From Macrostomum hystrix (Eukaryota > Platyhelminthes > Macrostomidae), in NCBI GenBank assembly GCA_950097015.1, contig CATNEN010000007.1, positions 7,782,001 to 7,846,000 on the forward strand: a stretch of 64,000 nt of DNA, given 5' to 3'. This document shows positions 31,101 through 42,834 of this stretch, one piece after another (position 1 is the stretch's first letter; each line of letters starts with the position of its first letter). The notes under the pieces were generated by a model. That model worked only from the letters and a program-made list of their open reading frames with translations. It was not told the origin of the DNA and ran no database searches. The position numbers and the translations under genes were made by a program.

Positions 31101-34100
31101 GAAGATTGCAGGGTGAAGAGTGAAGATTGGAGGGTGAAGAGTGAAGATTGCAGGGTGAAGAGTGAAGATTGCAGGGTGAAGAGTGAAGATTGCAGGGTGA
31201 AGAGTGAAGATTGGAGGGTGAAGAGTGAAGATTGCAGGGTGAAGAGTGAAGATTGGAGGGTGAAGAGTGAAGATTGCAGGGTGAAGAGTGAAGATTGCAG
31301 GGTGAAGAGTGAAGATTTGAGGGTGAAGGGTGAAGATGGCAGGGTGAAGAGTGAAGATTGGAGGGTGAAGAGTGAAGATTGCAGGGTGAAGAGTGAAGAT
31401 TGCAGGGTGAAGAGTGAAGATTGCAGGGTGAAGAGTGAAGATTTGGAGGGTGAAGAGTGAAGATTGCAGGGTGAAGAGTGAAGATTGCAGGGTGAAGAGT
31501 GAAGATTTGAGGGTGAAGGGTGAAGATTGGAGGGTGAAGAGTGAAGATTGCAGGGTGAAGAGTGAAGATTGGAGGGTGAAGAGTGAAGATTGCAGGGTGA
31601 AGAGTGAAGATTGCAGGGTGAAGAGTGAAGATTGCAGGGTGAAGAGTGATGATTGCAGGGTGAAGAGTGAAGATTGCAGGGTGAAGAGTGAAGATTGCAG
31701 GGTGAAGAGTGAAGATTGCAGGGTGAAGAGTGAAGATTGCAGGGTGAAGAGTGAAGATTGGAGGGTGAAGAGTGAAGATTGCAGGGTGAAGAGTGAAGAT
31801 TGCAGGGTGAAGAGTGAAGATTGCAGGGTGAAGAGTGAAGATTGGAGGGTGAAGAGTGAAGATTGGAGGGTGAAGAGTGAAGATTGGAGGGTGAAGAGTG
31901 AAGATTGGAGGGTGAAGTGTGAAGATTGCAGGGTGAAGAGTGAAGATTGCAGGGTGAAGAGTGAAGATTGGAGGGTGAAGAGTGAAGATTGGAGGGTGAA
32001 GAGTGAAGATTGCAGGGTGAAGAGTGAAGATTGGAGGGTGAAGAGTGAAGATTGGAGGGTGAAGAGTGAAGATTGCAGGGTGAAGAGTGAAGATTGCAGG
32101 GTGAAGAGTGAAGATTGCAGGGTGAAGAGTGAAGATTGGAGGGTGAAGAGTGAAGATTGGAGGGTGAAGAGTGAAGATTGGAGGGTGAAGAGTGAAGATT
32201 GCAGGGTGAAGAGTGAAGATTGGAGGGTGAAGAGTGAAGATTGCAGGGTGAAGAGTGAAGATTGCAGGGTGAAGAGTGAAGATTGGAGGGTGAAGAGTGA
32301 AGATTGGAGGGTGAAGAGTGAAGATTGCAGGGTGAAGAGTGAAGATTGGAGGGTGAAGAGTGAAGATTGCAGGGTGAAGAGTGAAGATTGCAGGGCGAAG
32401 AGTGAATATTGGAGGGTGAAGAGTGAAGATTGGAGGGTGAAGAGTGAAGATTGGAGGGTGAAGAGTGAAGATTGGAGGGTGAAGAGTGAAGATTGCAGGG
32501 CGAAGAGTGAAGATTGGAGGGTGAAGAGTGAAGATTGGAGGGTGAAGAGTGAAGATTGCAGGGTGAAGAGTGAAGATTGGAGGGTGAAGAGTGAAGATTG
32601 CAGGGCGAAGAGTGAAGATTGGAGGGTGAAGAGTGAAGATTGGAGGGTGAAGAGTGAAGATTGCAGGGTGAAGAGTGAAGATTGCAGGGTGAAGAGTGAA
32701 GATTGCAGGGTGAAGAGTGAAGATTGCAGGGTGAAGAGTGAAGATTGGAGGGTGAAGAGTGAAGATTGGAGGGTGAAGAGTGAAGATTGGAGGGTGAAGA
32801 GTGAAGATTGCAGGGTGAAGAGTGAAGATTGGAGGGTGAAGAGTGAAGATTGCAGGGTGAAGAGTGAAGATTGCAGGGTGAAGAGTGAAGATTGGAGGGT
32901 GAAGAGTGAAGATTGGAGGGTGAAGAGTGAAGATTGCAGGGTGAAGAGTGAAGATTGGAGGGTGAAGAGTGAAGATTGCAGGGCGAAGAGTGAAGATTGC
33001 AGGGCGAAGAGTGAATATTGGAGGGTGAAGAGTGAAGATTGGAGGGTGAAGAGTGAAGATTGGAGGGTGAAGAGTGAAGATTGGAGGGTGAAGAGTGAAG
33101 ATTGCAGGGCGAAGAGTGAAGATTGGAGGGTGAAGAGTGAAGATTGGAGGGTGAAGAGTGAAGATTGCAGGGTGAAGAGTGAAGATTGGAGGGTGAAGAG
33201 TGAAGATTGCAGGGCGAAGAGTGAAGATTGGAGGGTGAAGAGTGAAGATTGGAGGGTGAAGAGTGAAGATTTCAGGGTGAAGAGTGAAGATTGGAGGGTG
33301 AAGAGTGAAGATTGCAGGGCGAAGAGTGAAGATTGCAGGGCGAAGAGTGAATATTGGAGGGTGAAGAGTGAAGATTGGAGGGTGAAGAGTGAAGATTGGA
33401 GGGTGAAGAGTGAAGATTGGAGGGTGAAGAGTGAAGATTGCAGGGCGAAGAGTGAAGATTGGAGGGTGAAGAGTGAAGATTGCAGGGTGAAGAGTGAAGA
33501 TTGCAGGGTGAAGAGTGAATATTGGAGGGTGAAGATTTGAGGGTGAAGATTAGAGGGTGAAGATTTGAGGGTGAAGATTAGAGGGTGAAGATTTGAGGGT
33601 GAAGATTAGAGGGTGAAGATTAGAGGGTGAAGATTTGAGGGTGAAGATTTGAGGGTGAAGATTTGAGGGTGAAGATTTGAGGGTGAAGATTTGAGGGTGA
33701 AGATTTGAGGGTGAAGATTTGAGGGTGAAGATTTGAGGGTGAAGATTTGAGGGTGAAGATTTGAGGGTGAAGATTTGAGGGTGAAGATTTGAGGGTGAAG
33801 ATTTGAGGGTGAAGATTTGAGGGTGAAGATTTGAGGGTGAAGATTTGAGGGTGAAGATTTGAGGGTGAAGATTTGAGGGTGAAGATTTGAGGGTGAAGAT
33901 TTGAGGGTGAAGATTAGAGGGTGAAGATTTGAGGGTGAAGATTTGAGGGTGAAGAGTGAAGATTGCAAGGTGAAGAGTGAAGATTGCAGGGTGAAGATTT
34001 CAGGGTGAAGATTTGAGGGTGAAGAGTGAATACTGAATGTGAAATTGCAAGTCAATGGGTTTAATGATGCTTCGGGTTATAGGTTGAAGGGTGGGTCAGT

Positions 34101-35811
34101 GGGCGGGTGATTCGAGTTGAGTGTTATAATTACAAAGACAATGCAAACAGCTTGTTAAAAATCAAGCTATTGATCTAGTTCCTGCAGTAGCCAGCTTATT
34201 CAGTCGAATGCCATTTTCACCTGTACGAGCTGCGAGAACAACGCATTATATCGAATATCCCAAGCCCTGGCCCTATTGGCATAGAATTACAGCAACCGCA
34301 TGCCATGAGCTATGCTAAATCTGCAATCAGCGATATAGCACCCAGAAAACCAACAGAGATTTATCAGCGGCAGCAGCAGTTCAAGGTCTCAATGGGTTCA
34401 GAACTAGATTTTCTTTGACTTCCTGTGGCGCTGGGGAGGGGTGGGCAGTGAAAGCTGAGACCCCCCCCACAATGCGACCTTCAGGCCCGCATGCATAATA
34501 AGGGACGGCCGATGCATTATTTGTCTTTTCTATTATCTAATTCGGCTCTGCGGGAGGCCCCAGCTGATCGACTTCCTCCGATTCTGCAGCGCTTGCGCAA
34601 CCGCTCATTGCGGACAGGTCTGTGGGGGATCATTGGCCGTGTCATGAAGCCTCCTTGAATGATGCCGCGACACAGCTGACTTCCCATGCGGCTGTGCCTG
34701 CGGCTTTGCGCAACTGCATCCTCGCCTAACCCGCTCACTGTGAACAACTGACACGGACAGCCTGGCTATTGGAACTGATTTTTTATAGACCCGGCTTTTC
34801 ATCCTGCCTTGATGCCCTTAGCGCAGGTGGTGAATTTGACATTCAGGCTATTTTGCAATAGTCAACTACTGGCCGATAGGTATTTGCTAATAAAATATAC
34901 AGTCTAATTCCTTCCTACACACTGCAGAAAACATGACATTGTGAGGAATGCTAGAGGGGACAACGGCCATTTTGGGAATCTGATCCCATTGCCAGCGCCT
35001 TAGTGTCAAATGAGGAACGAGCTTTGAGTGGTGGTTGAGTGGCTGTGAGACACACTTATAGCCACAAGTGGGCAAGTCAAGTATGCGCCATGGCTTGAAG
35101 TCTTTGAATTTGAAGTGCGATGGGGTGAGAAGGCGGGCCCGGGTCATAATTAAGTCCAGACTCTCACGCCAATGGGGTCAATTGAAATTCTATTTTTGTT
35201 AAATGTTAAATGTTTTGTTTAAACTCACCTTGCTGGAGTTGAATCTGACCCGACAGCTTCCGACTCCCTCCGCAATGACCCTTCTCTGCGTCATCACCGC
35301 CGCCGGAGACGTAGACGGCGCTGTCGTCAGCGTGTCCCAGGCCGCTGTCGCCGCCGGAGCTGTTAGCCACGTCGTCGGGAAAGGCGGCGGCTGCGGCTGC
35401 GGCGGCTTCCGTCTCCAGGACTGCGATGGGATCGGCGGACTTGATGGGGATGCAAGCCGTGTCCCAGGAGAGAGAGACAGCGGCTGCCTGCTGCTGCTGC
35501 TGCTGCTGCAGCGGAGGAGGACACGAGATGAGCACTGTCGACTGCGAGCTGTGCTGGTTGGGGCAGTCGCTGATTGGCGAGCCATACCCTGAGAATAATG
35601 ATAATAATACTAATTCTGTATGATAAACAAGAATGCTATGAGTTTGCTCAGGAATAATTATCAGTCAATATTCATCTCAGAACTCGAATGATAAAAGTCA
35701 CTTACTCTGCTCAAAGGCTCTGTTGGTTTCAGCATCACTGTCGATGCCTCTAAGAAGTAGAGGCAGCTGCAGGTGCTGCTGCTGCTGCTGGGTGTCAATG
35801 GATAGCTCCAT
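27840..35811 (-). CDS. foxF: Forkhead transcription factor FoxF, 4 exons
   Basis: Nuclear DNA-binding regulator; FoxF proteins specify visceral or mesodermal tissue and, in flatworms, non-body-wall muscle. Exons 35811-35706, 35588-35229, 30029-29820 and 28678-27840 join in phase 1 each time to give 504 residues. Exons 1-2 are Gln/Ala/Ser-rich. The forkhead domain (about 157-260) starts with [20 protein letters not shown], has the recognition helix [20 protein letters not shown], and continues after an intron with [19 protein letters not shown] and the FoxF-type wing [12 protein letters not shown]. The C-terminal half is rich in Gln, His and Ala, with polyGln and polyAla runs coded by CAG and GCC repeats. 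The intron inside the forkhead box is 1.1 kb; the one before it is 5.2 kb and mostly satellite. Confidence 0.93.
28740..28935. repeat. 24-bp array in FoxF intron 3
   Basis: About six to eight degenerate copies of GGATCTGGGATTTCCTGGAT plus TTGA, just inside the intron next to exon 4. Confidence 0.85.
30053..30430. repeat. 23-bp array in FoxF intron 2
   Basis: About 16 near-identical copies of a 23-bp unit (GATTCTGAAGGATGCAGAGG plus TGA), about 25 bp from the acceptor of the forkhead exon. Confidence 0.96.
30431..31056. other. Unique stretch in FoxF intron 2
   Basis: About 620 bp of non-repeated sequence between two arrays. I see no exon or RNA gene in it. Confidence 0.5.
31057..33535. repeat. 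21-bp satellite in FoxF intron 2
   Basis: About 118 copies of a 21-bp unit (GAAGATTGCAGGGTGAAGAG plus T) with a main G/C variant (TTGGAGG or TTGCAGG). Variant strings recur: GGGCGAAGAGTGAATATTGG is found near 32395, 33003 and 33340, showing higher-order copying. A 701-codon frame of [14 protein letters not shown] heptads is a by-product of the period. Confidence 0.97.
33530..34030. repeat. 14-bp satellite joined to the 21-bp one
   Basis: About 30 copies of GAAGATTTGAGGGT, which equals the 21-mer with GAAGAGT removed. It replaces the 21-bp form at about 33530 and then degrades. It looks like a shortened derivative of the neighbouring unit. Confidence 0.95.
34031..35228. other. Unique remainder of FoxF intron 2
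   Basis: About 1.2 kb with no exon, RNA gene or repeat that I can identify. Confidence 0.5.
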
Positions 35812-36384
35812 CGCGCTATTATGTAAAATAGTTTTGTTGATTTTACGGTGGCGGGCTGGCCTAATCTGCCTATGCGCCAACTGTTTAGAGTTCCGATAAA
35901 CTGCCTTCCCCGGATTGTTGAATTAAGAAGCAAATTAGCTCTGCTGCTTCAGACTTTGGTCTGTAAACACAAGGCGGCTGCTGGGCTGGTCGGCGGGCCA
36001 GAGAGTTCGGTGCGGAATCGGGCGAGGCCCCGATCTGTTTATTTCGTTGCTTTTTGGCTGGGGGTTGACGCTCAGAAAGTTTGGGCCTTCCCTCCCAACT
36101 AGCGGCGTATTGAATCCGTGCGGGCACGCTATTGGCTGGTGGCTATGGCCAATCAGCGACGGCGTTGAAGATCGACCACTAGTTGATGGAGGCTGATGGA
36201 GCTCTGGTTTTAAGAACTACACTTGCATATTGGCCTGACGATATTTGATTAAGATTAAGTTTCCATCAAATTTATGAAAATTGATGAAAACTGAAACTTA
36301 TTATTGATAGGAAAATGAGCCGCAAAGCAGATACATGACAAGGATGAAGGATTGAGAACAGTGGAAGAAATTAGAGAAAGAAGA
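35812..36384. promoter_or_regulatory. Upstream flank of FoxF
   Basis: Immediately upstream of the FoxF start. CCAAT-type motifs occur at about 36131-36158 (ATTGGCTGGTGG and GGCCAATCAGCG), compatible with a proximal promoter. No TATA box was assigned. Confidence 0.35.
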
Positions 36385-36930
36385 AAACAGAGAGAAGGGA
36401 AGCGGAAGGAGAGAAAGGGGAAGCGGGAAGAGAAAGGGGAAGCGGGAAGAGAGAGGGGGAAGCGGGAAGGGAGAGAGGGGAAGCGGGAAGGGAGAGAGGG
36501 GAAGCGGGAAGGGAGAGAGGGGAAGCGGAAAGAGAGAGGGGAAGCCGGAAGGGAGAAAGGGGAAGCGGGAAGAGAGGGGGGAAGCGGGAAGAGAGAGAGG
36601 GGAAGCGGGAAGAGAGAGAGGGGAAGCGGAAAGAGAGAGAGGGGAAGCGGGAAGAGAGAGGGGAAGCGGGAAGAGAGAGGGGAAGCGGAAAGAGAGAGGG
36701 GAAGCCGGAAGGGAGAAAGGGAAAGCGGGAAGAGAGAGGGGGGAAGCGGGAAGAGAGAGAGGGGAAGCGGGAAGGGAGAGAGGAAGCGGGAAGAGAGAGA
36801 GGGGAAGCGGAAAGAGAGAGAGGGGAAGCAGGAAGAGAGGGGGGAAGCGGGAAGAGAGAGGGGAAACGGGAAGAGAGAGGGGAAGCGGGAAGAGAGAAAG
36901 GGAAGCCGGAAGGGAGAGTGAAGTGTGAAG
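36385..36930. repeat. Purine-only minisatellite
   Basis: About 28 copies of a 17-20-bp unit, GGGGAAGCGGGAAGAGAGA. Apart from the C in AAGCGG it is a near-pure purine strand, capable of triplex or other unusual structure. Confidence 0.94.
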
Positions 36931-37417
36931 AGAGAGTAGTGCAACAGGCAGATTGATGTCTTGACATGTCAGGAAGTCGATCTGTACAAATATTTAGAGA
37001 CACAGGACCCCAGTCTCAAGTGTTCCATTTAAAAGCAGCAAAATTCTATAGCTAAGATTAGATCATGAGTGCGCCAGCTGTGTCATTCTCAGTTTCCTGC
37101 TATCCTGCAATGCGCATGCAGGTTTCAAATGTGGGGCTTTTACTGCAATGTTCATGAGGACATCCGGCCTGAAAAAAATTGACGACCCCTTCTGAGGCTA
37201 CTTCCGGGAAGTTTCCAGGAAGTTGACACCCCGGCTGCAATCGGGATAAAGCTTGAGGGTTCTGCCACCCGAGTGATTCTGCACCGGAGTGACTGCACGG
37301 GTTTTTCCATACAAAGCACGAGCCAAAGCAGCATTAGAGATAGTAACTAAGATAATCTTTGCGAAATGTTTCAGTTCCTGTTATATCTGGTAGTGGCGGC
37401 TTTAGAAAAAAATATGC
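36931..37417. other. Spacer between arrays
   Basis: About 490 bp; no gene or clear element seen. Confidence 0.5.
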
Positions 37418-38136
37418 AGCTTCAGATTTGATGAAACAGCTTTGGATCTTATGAAACAGCTTTGGATTTTATGAAACAGCTTTGGATTTTATGAAACAGC
37501 TTTGGATCTGATGAAACAGCTTTGGATCTGATGAAACAGCTTTGGATCTTATGAAACAGCTTTGGATCTTATGAAACAGCTTTGGATCTTATGAAACAGC
37601 TTTGGATCTTATGAAACAGCTTTGAATCTTATGAAACAGCTTTGGATCTTATGAAACAGCTTTGGATCTTATGAAACAGCTTTGGATCTTATGAAACAGC
37701 TTTGGATCTGATGAAACAGCTTTGGATCTTATGAAACAGCTTTGGATCTTATGAAACAGCTTTGGATCTTATGAAACAGCTTTGGATCTTATGAAACAGC
37801 TTTGAATCTTATGAAACAGCTTTGGATCTTATGAAACAGCTTTGGATCTTATGAAACAGCTTTGGATCTTATGAAACAGCTTTGGATCTTATGAAACAGT
37901 TTTGGATCTTATGAAACAGCTTTGGATCTGATGAAACAGCTTTGGATCTGATGAAACAGCTTTGGATCTTATGAAACAGCTTTGGATCTTATGAAACAGC
38001 TTTGGATCTTATGAAACAGCTTTGGATCTTATCAAACAGCTTTGGATCTTATGAAACAGCTTTGGATCTTATGAAACAGCTTTGGATCTTATGAAACAGC
38101 TTTGGATCTTATGAAACAGCTTTGGATCTTATGAAA
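37418..38136. repeat. 20-bp tandem array
   Basis: About 36 copies of CTTTGGATCTTATGAAACAG with a T/G variant (CTTATG or CTGATG). Confidence 0.98.
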
Positions 38137-38920
38137 GAGACTATAGCACATATTGACTTGATATTCATTTTATGATTTTTGTGCCCGATTCAATGTTTGT
38201 GCCATTGACAGTCATACAAAACGAGATTCTGCAGCGCACAGGTGGGCGCCAAGGTAGTGCTAATTGTGAACTGGAAAGATATCACCGCAACGACACTGCA
38301 TACCCAGACTGCGAAACGCCTCAGCCAGCATTCCAACTGCAGTCAGTTAGACTGTACCAGCTGGACACAGCTGTTCTGCCAGTGCTAAAGCCGAGGCAGC
38401 CACATAGGAGCTTTGAGACCGAGTCGAGACTGCACAGTTCCCGCACCGCTCGCTTGTGTAGCTTCCCGGCATGCAGGGGGAGCGAACTGTGATCGAACCC
38501 AGCCGGTTGGGGAGACAAATTCCTTATCTAATATTTCCCCAGGTAGACAATCAATGCCGAGAGACACCGCTAGCGCCCAGCTGGTGAAGGCCCCCGAGCT
38601 AGGAGCAGACATTGCTGCCCCCACGTCCATTAGTGCCCCACCCCAGAGTCCCAACCCACCCCAGAAAATTTCCCACTGTTCCCACAGGCCTGACTTATGC
38701 GGGCCCTCGAGCCATTGTATCCGGTGTGCTAGGCATTGTTCGAGTTTTTTTACTTCAGTTCAGTTTGCCCCACATGACTGGAAGGCTGTGACCGCTTCGT
38801 ATCAGTTATGAATGGTAGAGAAAACTGTGTAGAAAATCGCCTTCAGAAATCATATTTATTTGTTTATGCGTTAACCTAGTTACCAAGCCTGGGGAGAAAC
38901 TTGGAGCTGTCTAAAGTCAC
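38137..38920. other. Spacer between arrays
   Basis: About 780 bp. A minus-strand B-box-like GGGTTCGATCACAG near 38488-38501 may be an old SINE. No coding region supported. Confidence 0.45.
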
Positions 38921-39699
38921 CTGTCTCTAACCTACTGTGTCTCTACATCTAATCTACTGTCTCTACATTTAATCTACTGTCTCTACATCTAATCAACTGT
39001 CTCTACATCTAATCTACTGTCTCTACATCTAATCTACTGTCTCTACATCTAATCTACTGTCTCTACATCTAATCTACTGTCTCTACATCTAACCTACTGT
39101 CTCTACATCTAATCTACTGTCTCTACATCTGATCTACTCTCTCGACTGTCTCTACATCTAATCTACTGTGTCTCTACATCTAACCTACTGTCTCTACATC
39201 TGATCTACTGTCTCGACTGTCTCTACATCTGATCTACTGTCTCTACATCTAATCTACTGTCTCTACATCTAACCTACTGTCTCTACATCTAATCTACTGT
39301 CTCGACTGTCTCTACATCTGATCTACTGTCTCTACATCTAATCTACTGTCTCTACATCTAACCTACTGTCTCTACATCTAATCTGCTGTCTCTACATCTA
39401 ATCTACTGGCTCTACATCTAATCTACTGTCTCTACATCTAATCTACTGTCTCTACATCTAATCTACTGTCTCTACATCTAACCTACTGTCTCTACATCTA
39501 ATCTACTGTCTCTACATCTAACCTACTGTCTCTACATCTAATCTACTGTCTCTACATCTAATCTGCTGTCTCTACATCTAATCTACTGTCTCTACATCTA
39601 ATCTGCTGTCTCTACATCTAATCTGCTGTCTCTACATCTAATCTACTGTCTGTGCATCTAATCTGCTGTCTCTACATCTAATCTACTGTCTCTACATAT
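38921..39699. repeat. 20-bp tandem array
   Basis: About 38 copies of TCTCTACATCTAATCTACTG with AAT/AAC/GAT variants and a few short insertions (CTGTCTCGA). Confidence 0.97.
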
Positions 39700-40334
39700 A
39701 CGCAAATGACAATTAATCTATTCCACTGCATCCAGATCCACTGACTAGTCAACTTTCTCAACTTGTATTCCGCCATCATTTAATACCCAGTTCCTTACTA
39801 TATTCAAAGTTTTCCTGCATAATATTTCATATTTCTAAGACAGGCTAAATGGTCCACCCGCATGGCAACAACAAACAGTATCGATTCGATCACTCACTTC
39901 GCATTAATCGATTGAAACTTTGCGATAGAAGAAGCAGTGCGCAGTGCATCAGCGGTTTGACATCTCAGAAAGGAAGTTCTGACTACAGTTTTACTGACTG
40001 CATGGCAACTACTGCCAGCTTGTGTGTGCTGTGTAGAGATTTTTTCCGGATAGCGTGACGGCTTCAATCAACCCAATCAGAGATCCCAAAACACCCTGCA
40101 CTGCTTTGACTGAAGTCTTGGGCAGGTCTCACATTACACCTGCGCGAAGCTGGGCAGTTTGACAATAGCCCGCACTTGCGAGTCACGGGTGGGGTGGGGG
40201 AGGGGAAAAGCCAAGAAAGCCCCATAGAAGACCTGCGGCATCAGCCTAGGTGTCTTTGATTGAAATCACTGGTCATTTCCGATTCTCTACACATTTTGCC
40301 TTAGCAACTGCGGCGCGCGAATTCGATACCTCCT
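39700..40334. other. Spacer between arrays
   Basis: About 630 bp; nothing recognisable. Confidence 0.5.
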
Positions 40335-42051
<1,717 letters not shown>

Positions 42052-42109
42052 CGAAGGCCTCTCAGAGGCAATCCACGCACACAGTACTAGATGTTTTGAA
42101 ATACCGATT

Positions 42110-42175
42110 TTTTAATATATAGTACGATGGACCAAATTTTCGGCCAAAGCTGGGCCTTCTTCAGGGTCTGTAAAT
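42110..42175 (-). ncRNA. Hammerhead-like hairpin, possibly a Penelope-type element remnant
   Basis: On the minus strand: GACC, then CTGAAGA, then AGGCC, a 7-nt loop CAGCTTT, GGCC, then GAAAATTT, then GGTC. CUGANGA...stem...GAA with a flanking GACC/GGUC stem is the hammerhead ribozyme layout, with one extra A at the foot of stem II and a very short stem III. The match may be degenerate or accidental. Confidence 0.3.
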
Positions 42176-42178
42176 TTA

Positions 42179-42248
42179 GATAATGTATATTTAGATTTAG
42201 ATAGATGGATAGATAGATGGATAGATAGATGGATAGATAGATAGATAA
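42179..42248. repeat. Short GATA/GGAT microsatellite
   Basis: Imperfect GATA and GATGGATA units over about 70 bp. Confidence 0.9.
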
Positions 42249-42541
42249 TGAAGAACAAAGGCCACGCATGCTGTTCAGGCAGTCGCTGGCTGCCTAGAAA
42301 TCTAGTTGGCTACCGATACAGGGACTACTAAAACACTCGGGACGCGAAACGAGCCAAATCATGGTGAAAAAAGTTGGGGGCTCGTATTAAAGTAGTGTTC
42401 TATGGCCATTCCAACTGCAACTCTCAAGTCTCAAGAAGTGAATCGTATTGCATTTAATGTATGAAAAATTGGGCGCCCATAGACTTAAACGAGCCATTGG
42501 GTCGTTGTGCGATTGGCTCGTTTTAGTGTGGCCTTGGGTAC
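42249..42541. other. Spacer before the hexanucleotide array
   Basis: About 290 bp with no feature recognised. Confidence 0.5.
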
Positions 42542-42833
42542 ACTGCTACTGCTACTGCTACTGCTACTGCTACTGCTACTGCTACTGCTACTGCTACTGC
42601 TACTGCTACTGCTACTGCTACTGCTACTGCTACTGCTACTGCTACTGCTACTGCTACTGCTACTGCTACTGCTACTGCTACTGCTACTGCTACTGCTACT
42701 GCTACTGCTACTGCTACTGCTACTGCTACTGCTACTGCTACTGCTACTGCTACTGCTACTGCTACTGCTACTGCTACTGCTACTGCTACTGCTACTGCTA
42801 CTGCTACTGCTACTGCTACTGCTACTGCTACTG
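42542..42833. repeat. (TACTGC)n hexanucleotide array
   Basis: About 48 perfect copies of a 6-bp unit. It adjoins the 41-bp satellite with almost no spacer. Confidence 0.99.
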
Positions 42834-42834
42834 A

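Noticed and set aside
31435-33540. 701-codon open frame of [14 protein letters not shown] heptads
   Set aside because: It lies inside the FoxF intron, exactly follows the 21-bp DNA period, and has no unique sequence, splice context or family match; the frame stays open only because 21 is a multiple of 3.
37160-37192. Possible hAT-type right end (TTGACGACCCCT after CATCCGGCCTG)
   Set aside because: Resembles a hAT terminal sequence but no matching left end or duplication was found, so it is too weak to call.
37500-37530. CTGATGA...GAAA-like strings in the 20-bp array as hammerhead cores
   Set aside because: CTGATGAAAC has no room for stem II; it is chance within the repeat.
38172-38811. Two plus-strand frames of 106 and 132 codons
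   Set aside because: No domain or splice support; low similarity to the codon use of real exons.
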